Assembly (NCBI GenBank): GCA_016649785.1
Contig: JAENXB010000084.1
Location: forward strand, 1 to 10,739
Reading direction: 5' to 3'
Length of the DNA stretch: 10,739 nucleotides
Source: Flavobacteriaceae bacterium
Lineage (GTDB): Bacteria > Bacteroidota > Bacteroidia > Flavobacteriales > Flavobacteriaceae
Shown: positions 5,678-10,739 of the stretch, one piece after another
Position numbering within the stretch: the first letter of the stretch is position 1
How the letters are laid out: every line of letters begins with the position of its first letter
Notes under the pieces: generated by a model
The model's input: the letters and a program-made list of their open reading frames with translations, nothing else
Told to the model about the DNA's origin: nothing
Databases searched by the model: none
Made by a program: the position numbers and the translations under genes

Positions 5678-8600
5678 TTGACAAACCCAAATACCTTTAC
5701 AGTTTACAACGCCTCCGCCGGTTCCGGAAAAACCTTTACCCTGGTTAAAGAGTATTTACTTTTGCTTTTGAGGTCGAAAACAAAAGATGCCTATAAAAAT
5801 ATCCTTGCGATCACTTTTACAAATAAAGCGGTAGCAGAAATGAAATCGCGGGTTATTGCGAATTTAAATGCTTTGGCTACCAAAGAATGTCCGGCCGATT
5901 ACCAATCTTTAATGGAAACTCTTGTCTTGGAAACAGGCTTTACTCAAGCGGTAATCCAAAAAAGATCCCGGGAAATCCTTAAAAGCATTCTTCATAATTA
6001 CGCGGCCTTTGATATTTCTACCATCGACCGGTTTACACATAAAATAATCCGGACTTTTGCAAAAGATCTCGGTATTCCGGTAAACTTTGAGGTAGAATTA
6101 AACATCAGTTTGGTTTTACAGGAAGCGGTGGACCGCTTAATTGACAGGGCGGGGGAAGATAAAATACTCACAAAGGTTTTGCTGGATTATACCCTTTCTA
6201 AAGCCGATGATGATAAAAATTGGGACATTGCCAGGGATCTGTTCAAATTCGCCGGCTTGCTCACCAATGAAAATCACCAGAAATATATCAGGTTATTAAA
6301 AGGAAAGACCCTTGAGAATTTTAAAGATTTTTCGATAAAATTAAGGTCTCAAATGCAATTGACCGAAAGGGAAATAGCTGATGTTGCAGATGCTTTTTTT
6401 ACAATTGTCAATGAGGCGGATTTGGAAAGGAAGAATTTTAGCGGCGGTTATCTTTTTGACTATTTTAATAAACTTCAGCAAAAAAATTACAATATCACTT
6501 TTGGCGCGAAATGGCAACTAAATATAGATGACGCTAAATTGTACGCCAAATCTATTCCGCAATCAAAAAAGGATCTTTTGGATCAATCTCACACGGAGAT
6601 CTCCCTGCTTTTTAAAACTTCCCGGGCTGCAATTTTCAGAAGGGAATATTTAAAAGAGATCAGCAAAAACATTACTCCGCTCTCATTATTGAGTGAAATT
6701 TCAAATGAAATTGAGAACATAAAAAAGGAGCGTTCCCTGATATTAATTTCCGATTTTAATCCCACGATCGCGGCAGAGATCAATAACCAGCCGGCTCCCT
6801 TTATTTATGAACGCCTGGGAGAGCGGTACATGAATTATTTTATTGATGAGTTTCAGGATACTTCGGAGATGCAATGGCAGAATATAATCCCGTTGATAGA
6901 TTACGCTTTGTCTTCTGAACATCCCAATAATGAAAGCGCGGGCCTTACCCTGGTAGGAGATGCAAAACAGTCTATTTACCGGTTTCGCGGCGGCAGGGCG
7001 GAACAGTTTATAAGCCTTTACAACCAGGAAAATCCGTTTAATATCAATAAAATGGTGATCGATCTTCCGTTTAATTACCGGAGTGCGGAAACTATAGTGG
7101 AGTTCAATAATTCATTTTTTGAATTTGTTTCAAATAAATTTGAAAATCCCACGTATAAAGATCTTTTTGAAAGCAGCGGTCAGGTCCCTAAAAAAACATT
7201 TTCGGGATATGTGAATATTTCATTTTTGGAAACTGAAAATGTTCAGGAGGAAATGGAACTGCACCCGACAAAAATTTTGGAAATCATAAAAGATCTGGAA
7301 GCCGGAGGAATGTCAAAAAATGATATTTGCGTGCTCACCAGGACAAGAAAACAGGGTTTTGCGATCGCAAATTATTTAAGTGAAAACGGGGTATCTATAG
7401 TTTCTTCAGAATCTTTATTGATCTCAAATTCGCCGGAAGTGCTTTTTATCAATGCTTTGTTGGAATTTTCGGTCAACTCAAAAGACAATAATTTAAAACT
7501 GGAAATTTTGAATTATTTAGTCCAAAAACTCAGAGTTGAAAATCCGTATCAAATCATCAGAAAAAATCTTCAGAAAGATCATACGTATATTTTTGAATGG
7601 CTGAAGGAGTATCAGATCAATTTTAATTTAAAAGAACTTCAGGTTTTATCCCTGTATGAAGCAGCAGAATATATAATAAGGAGTTTCTCGCTTATTGAAA
7701 GTTCTGATGCTTATCTCCAGTTTTACCTTGATTTTCTCTTTGAAAATACCACCAAAAATTTTGGCGGAATTTCCGCTTTTCTTGAAAAATGGGAACAACA
7801 AAAAGATAAACTGAGCATAGTAGCTCCCAAAACCGAGCACTCTGTTCAGGTTTTGACCATTCACAAGTCGAAAGGATTGGAATTCCCGGTTGTAATTTAT
7901 CCTTTTGCAAATACCAAACTCAGGGATATCGCAAGAGACCATTTATGGCTGCCTTTGCCGGAGGGTTTGAACGATATTCCTGTGGGATATTTTAAGGCAT
8001 CCGATAAAATGCTGAACTGGGGAGCGCTTGAAGCCAATGCTTATAACGAACTGCTGGACCAAAGCGAATTTGACAGCGTAAATGTGTTATATGTGGCCTT
8101 CACCAGGGCATCCCAACAATTATACATTATTTCAAATTTCGACCTTGACAAAAATGATCAGGAATACGAAAATAAAGTTTCAGGTTTGCTTATAGGATTC
8201 CTGAAATCTAAAAACAAATGGAATGGCGAACTTTCATACGAATTTGGATCAAAAAATCTGGATAACTATAAAAGGGAAGAAAGTGCCAAAACAATCACTC
8301 AGGAGCATTATTACTCCTCTCCTACCCGCAGCGAGGTAGTTAATATTGTGACAAAATCTGGTTCGCTTTGGGATTCCCATCAGGAGAAAGCGATCAATAA
8401 AGGCCTGTTGGTGCATAATATTCTTTCGGAAATAGATACTTCAGATGAATTGCCCAAGGCTTTGGAAAAATTTTCAAAAGAAGAAAACCTTTCCCGATCA
8501 CAATTACAGGAATTAGAAAAACTCCTTTCAGAAGTAATCTCCCATCCAAAGCTGGCTTGCTATTTTTCAGCTTCAGATATAGTTTACAGGGAGCAAGACA

Positions 8601-8812
8601 TTATAAGTCCCAACGGCGACATATTAAGACCGGACCGGCTGAATTGCAATCAAAATAAGTTGACCATCATAGATTACAAAACCGGAAATGTCCAACCTGC
8701 CCACCAAGCGCAAATGGAACAATATGCAACAGTACTTACCCAAATGGGTTTTGAAGTGAGCGATAAAATATTGGTTTATATTAATAATGAAGTGAGCCTC
8801 TCATTTGTATAA
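5678..8812 (+). CDS. AddA/RecB-like UvrD-family helicase with C-terminal PD-(D/E)XK nuclease
   Basis: The 1044-residue protein is an SF1A DNA helicase fused to a RecB-type nuclease, expected to process double-strand DNA ends for recombination. Helicase motifs in order: Walker A ASAGSGKT (12-19), motif Ia ILAITFTNKA (42-51), DEFQD (390-394), GDAKQSIYRFRGG (427-439), LPFNYRS (463-469), VQVLTIHKSKGLEF (723-736) and LYVAFTRA (804-811). The nuclease core is intact: GLLVH with His913, RPDRL with Asp986, and DYKTG at 999-1003 with Asp999 and Lys1001. It is shorter than E. coli RecB or B. subtilis AddA (about 1,180-1,230). The start is TTG, chosen because it leaves 11 residues before Walker A as in relatives; the frame stays open back to the tnaA stop but contains no ATG, GTG or further TTG there. 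kbl follows after 32 nt. No AddB-like partner lies in the window. Confidence 0.9.
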   Translation: MTNPNTFTVYNASAGSGKTFTLVKEYLLLLLRSKTKDAYKNILAITFTNKAVAEMKSRVIANLNALATKECPADYQSLMETLVLETGFTQAVIQKRSREILKSILHNYAAFDISTIDRFTHKIIRTFAKDLGIPVNFEVELNISLVLQEAVDRLIDRAGEDKILTKVLLDYTLSKADDDKNWDIARDLFKFAGLLTNENHQKYIRLLKGKTLENFKDFSIKLRSQMQLTEREIADVADAFFTIVNEADLERKNFSGGYLFDYFNKLQQKNYNITFGAKWQLNIDDAKLYAKSIPQSKKDLLDQSHTEISLLFKTSRAAIFRREYLKEISKNITPLSLLSEISNEIENIKKERSLILISDFNPTIAAEINNQPAPFIYERLGERYMNYFIDEFQDTSEMQWQNIIPLIDYALSSEHPNNESAGLTLVGDAKQSIYRFRGGRAEQFISLYNQENPFNINKMVIDLPFNYRSAETIVEFNNSFFEFVSNKFENPTYKDLFESSGQVPKKTFSGYVNISFLETENVQEEMELHPTKILEIIKDLEAGGMSKNDICVLTRTRKQGFAIANYLSENGVSIVSSESLLISNSPEVLFINALLEFSVNSKDNNLKLEILNYLVQKLRVENPYQIIRKNLQKDHTYIFEWLKEYQINFNLKELQVLSLYEAAEYIIRSFSLIESSDAYLQFYLDFLFENTTKNFGGISAFLEKWEQQKDKLSIVAPKTEHSVQVLTIHKSKGLEFPVVIYPFANTKLRDIARDHLWLPLPEGLNDIPVGYFKASDKMLNWGALEANAYNELLDQSEFDSVNVLYVAFTRASQQLYIISNFDLDKNDQEYENKVSGLLIGFLKSKNKWNGELSYEFGSKNLDNYKREESAKTITQEHYYSSPTRSEVVNIVTKSGSLWDSHQEKAINKGLLVHNILSEIDTSDELPKALEKFSKEENLSRSQLQELEKLLSEVISHPKLACYFSASDIVYREQDIISPNGDILRPDRLNCNQNKLTIIDYKTGNVQPAHQAQMEQYATVLTQMGFEVSDKILVYINNEVSLSFV

Positions 8813-8844
8813 AAGATGTTTAATTTTACAAAAAACTTATAACT

Positions 8845-10038
8845 ATGTACGGAGCTATAAAAGAACATTTACAAAAGGAAATTGAAGAAATTAGAGAGAA
8901 CGGTCTTTATAAAAAGGAACGAATAATCACTTCCCCGCAAGGTGCAGTGATAAAAATTTCCACAGGTCAAGAGGTAATTAATTTTTGTGCCAATAATTAT
9001 TTGGGACTTTCTTCACACCCGGAAGTTATACAGGCTGCCAAGGATACCATGGATTCTCACGGCTTTGGAATGTCAAGTGTGCGGTTTATTTGCGGAACAC
9101 AGGACATTCACAAAGAACTGGAAAGTAAAATAGCCGATTTTTACGGAACTGAAGACACCATTTTATACGCAGCCTGTTTTGATGCGAACGGAGGGATTTT
9201 TGAGCCTTTGTTATCTGCAGAAGATGCCATTATTTCCGATTCCCTGAATCACGCTTCTATAATAGATGGAGTGCGTTTATGCAAAGCGGCAAGATACAGG
9301 TATGAAAATGCCAATATGGAGGATCTGGAAAAACAACTTATCGCAGCCAATGAAAAAGGAGTTCGTTTTAAATTAATTGTAACCGACGGTGTTTTTTCTA
9401 TGGACGGGGTTGTGGCTCCTTTGGACAAAATTTGTGATCTGGCCGATAAATATAATGCGATGGTGATGATCGACGAATGTCACGCTGCAGGATTTATTGG
9501 AAAAACAGGAGTAGGAACTCTTGAAGAAAAAAACGCTTTAGGAAGAATAGACATCATTACAGGAACCCTTGGAAAAGCACTGGGAGGGGCAATGGGAGGA
9601 TATACTACCGGTAAAAAAGAAATTATAGAACTACTTCGCCAAAGGTCCAGGCCTTATTTGTTCTCCAATTCACTTGCGCCTGCAATCGTTGGGGCTTCCA
9701 TCAAGGTTTTTGAAATGCTTAAAGGAAACACTTCGCTTCGGGACAAATTAGAGGAAAATACAAAATATTTCAAGGAAAAGATAAAATCCGCCGGATTTGA
9801 TATTATAGATGGCGATTCCGCTATTGTCCCTGTGATGCTTTATGATGCTAAACTATCCCAAAATATGGCTGACCGTTTGCTGGAAGAGGGAATTTATGTG
9901 ATTGGGTTCTTTTTCCCTGTTGTACCTAAGGGAAAAGCGCGGATAAGGGTGCAACTTTCTGCAGCTCATGAAAGGGAACATTTGGATAAAGCTATCGAAG
10001 CATTTACGAAAGTGGGCAAGGAATTAGGAGTAATTTAA
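8845..10038 (+). CDS. kbl: Glycine C-acetyltransferase (2-amino-3-ketobutyrate CoA ligase)
   Basis: This 397-residue PLP enzyme matches E. coli Kbl almost end to end and in length (398). It converts 2-amino-3-oxobutyrate and CoA to glycine and acetyl-CoA, the second step of threonine breakdown after threonine 3-dehydrogenase. Clear landmarks are INFCANNYLGL (45-55), SHGFGMSSVRFICGTQD (71-87), the PLP-contacting Asp210 in MIDECHAAGF, and the Schiff-base Lys244 in TGTLGKALGG, the same number as in E. coli. A small difference is Glu-Cys where E. coli has Asp-Ser after Asp210. It begins 32 nt after the helicase gene and is probably on the same transcript; no tdh gene is in the window. The family is close to KBL/AONS relatives such as BioF, but the match to Kbl is much stronger. 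Confidence 0.96.
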   Translation: MYGAIKEHLQKEIEEIRENGLYKKERIITSPQGAVIKISTGQEVINFCANNYLGLSSHPEVIQAAKDTMDSHGFGMSSVRFICGTQDIHKELESKIADFYGTEDTILYAACFDANGGIFEPLLSAEDAIISDSLNHASIIDGVRLCKAARYRYENANMEDLEKQLIAANEKGVRFKLIVTDGVFSMDGVVAPLDKICDLADKYNAMVMIDECHAAGFIGKTGVGTLEEKNALGRIDIITGTLGKALGGAMGGYTTGKKEIIELLRQRSRPYLFSNSLAPAIVGASIKVFEMLKGNTSLRDKLEENTKYFKEKIKSAGFDIIDGDSAIVPVMLYDAKLSQNMADRLLEEGIYVIGFFFPVVPKGKARIRVQLSAAHEREHLDKAIEAFTKVGKELGVI

Positions 10039-10163
10039 GATTTGAAAAAAATTGTTCAAATTGTTAAATATTTTAATTATATTTATTTTAATTTAGCTGA
10101 ATTATTAAAAATTCAATATAAAAGCTTACTTTAATATACGTTTTTTCAATTTTTATTTAAAAA

Positions 10164-10195
10164 AAAGCCTTGGAAACAGTACTATACAAGGCTTT
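10164..10195. terminator. Hairpin between kbl and the outer-membrane protein gene
   Basis: AAAGCCTTG (10164-10172) and CAAGGCTTT (10187-10195) form a 9-bp stem with a 14-nt loop, 125 nt after kbl. On the + strand the tail is TTTATTAA, a modest terminator. On the - strand the stem is followed by eight consecutive T, a stronger signal. The remaining spacer (10039-10160) is extremely AT-rich, and I see no gene in it. Confidence 0.5.
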
Positions 10196-10222
10196 ATTAA
10201 GAAAACTTTATTAAATTTAACT

Positions 10223-10252
10223 TTGTTAATGTTGAATTAGCGCATACTTTTG
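10223..10252 (+). promoter_or_regulatory. Promoter of the outer-membrane barrel protein gene
   Basis: TTG at 10223-10225 and TACTTTTG at 10245-10252 are separated by 19 nt and match the Bacteroidetes consensus TTG-N19-TAnnTTTG at every fixed base. Transcription should start near 10258-10260, giving a leader of about 27 nt before the ATG at 10286. It is the clearest promoter in the window, fitting an abundant envelope protein. Confidence 0.75.
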
Positions 10253-10285
10253 CTTCAATTAACACTTAAAACTAAAATAACAAAT

Positions 10286-10739
10286 ATGAAACATCTTAGC
10301 AGATTTTTATTAGCTTCATTATTTGTCCTGACCTTTACCGCGGTAAATGCACAGGATGCAAACAATCCCTGGGCCATTGGTATTGGGGTAAATGCGGTTG
10401 ACTTTTACCCAACAGGAGAAGATGCTCCTTTAGGCGGTATGTTTGATGAATATTTTAATACCGGAGACCACTGGAACGTTTTACCTTCAGTTTCAAAACT
10501 ATCCGTTGCCAGATATATTGGTAGCGGATTTGCAGCTGAACTTGCAGGTTCTGTAAACCAAATCAGTAAGTTTGGAGATTTGGCAGTAGATGATTTGTCA
10601 TACTACGCAGTAGACGGAGCAATAAATTACAACCTAAGAACCTTGCTTAATAACAGTTGGTTTGATCCTTTTGTTGGTGTTGGTGGTGGTTATACCTGGG
10701 TTGATGAAAATGGTGCAGGAACAGTAAACGGCACTGCGG
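10286..10739 (+). CDS. Secreted outer-membrane beta-barrel protein, probably OmpA family (3' end outside the window)
   Basis: The frame opens at ATG 10286 and stays open for 151 codons to the window end. Residues 1-22 form a signal peptide: basic MKHLSR, a hydrophobic core (FLLASLFVLTFTAV), then NA before QD, so cleavage after Ala22 is likely. The mature part begins QDANNPWAIGIGVNAVDFYP and continues with alternating aromatic or hydrophobic strands and Gly/Asn turns (KLSVARYIGSGFAAELAGSV, AINYNLRT, FDPFVGVGGGYTWV), as in the 8-stranded barrels of the OmpA/OmpW type. Flavobacterial proteins starting this way often end in an OmpA peptidoglycan-binding domain, but that part is not visible here. 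It has its own strong promoter and is separated from kbl by a hairpin, so it is probably transcribed alone. Confidence 0.85.
   Translation, partial: MKHLSRFLLASLFVLTFTAVNAQDANNPWAIGIGVNAVDFYPTGEDAPLGGMFDEYFNTGDHWNVLPSVSKLSVARYIGSGFAAELAGSVNQISKFGDLAVDDLSYYAVDGAINYNLRTLLNNSWFDPFVGVGGGYTWVDENGAGTVNGTA

Noticed and set aside
7646..7942. 98-residue - strand frame inside the helicase gene
   Set aside because: Shadow of the helicase coding strand; overlaps the sequence leading into and including helicase motif V.
10098..10115. Small inverted repeat TGAATT/AATTCA in the spacer after kbl
   Set aside because: Six AT-rich base pairs are expected by chance in a spacer of this composition.

Overview
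The window looks like chromosomal DNA from a member of the Bacteroidetes, most likely the family Flavobacteriaceae. It is AT-rich, starts rarely have a Shine-Dalgarno sequence, and several genes follow -7 boxes of the form TAnnTTTG, the Bacteroidetes housekeeping sigma consensus (one has a TTG element exactly 19 nt upstream). The protein types also fit: a long PurF-like amidotransferase beside a PfkB kinase, a short AddA/RecB-like helicase-nuclease, and an outer-membrane barrel protein after kbl. I do not name a genus.

Layout. Positions 1-96 hold the 3' end of an RNase HI gene. A + strand pair follows: a PfkB-family sugar/nucleoside kinase (189-1127) and a divergent 632-residue amidophosphoribosyltransferase homologue (1193-3091), with a hairpin over the kinase stop codon. 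Positions 3092-3351 are a convergent intergenic region with two strong hairpin terminators and, before the first, a promoter-like element that could drive a roughly 70-nt RNA. sodA (Mn-type superoxide dismutase) is on the - strand (3352-3963). A 250-nt divergent promoter region separates it from a + strand run of tnaA (tryptophanase), an AddA-like UvrD helicase/PD-(D/E)XK nuclease, and kbl (glycine C-acetyltransferase). After an AT-rich spacer with one hairpin comes the best promoter in the window and the first 151 codons of a secreted beta-barrel outer-membrane protein, cut by the window end.

How the genes fit together. Tryptophanase (Trp to indole, pyruvate and ammonia) and Kbl (2-amino-3-oxobutyrate to glycine and acetyl-CoA) are both PLP enzymes of amino-acid breakdown, but they flank a DNA-repair enzyme, so the tnaA-helicase-kbl run looks like a positional rather than a functional operon. 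The PfkB/PurF-like pair could be linked through ribose-phosphate or nucleotide chemistry; that is inference. I see no mobile element, CRISPR array, tRNA or rRNA. Most of the window is ordinary core genome. The items most worth checking are the candidate small RNA at about 3207-3277 and the altered active-site residues of the PurF-like protein.
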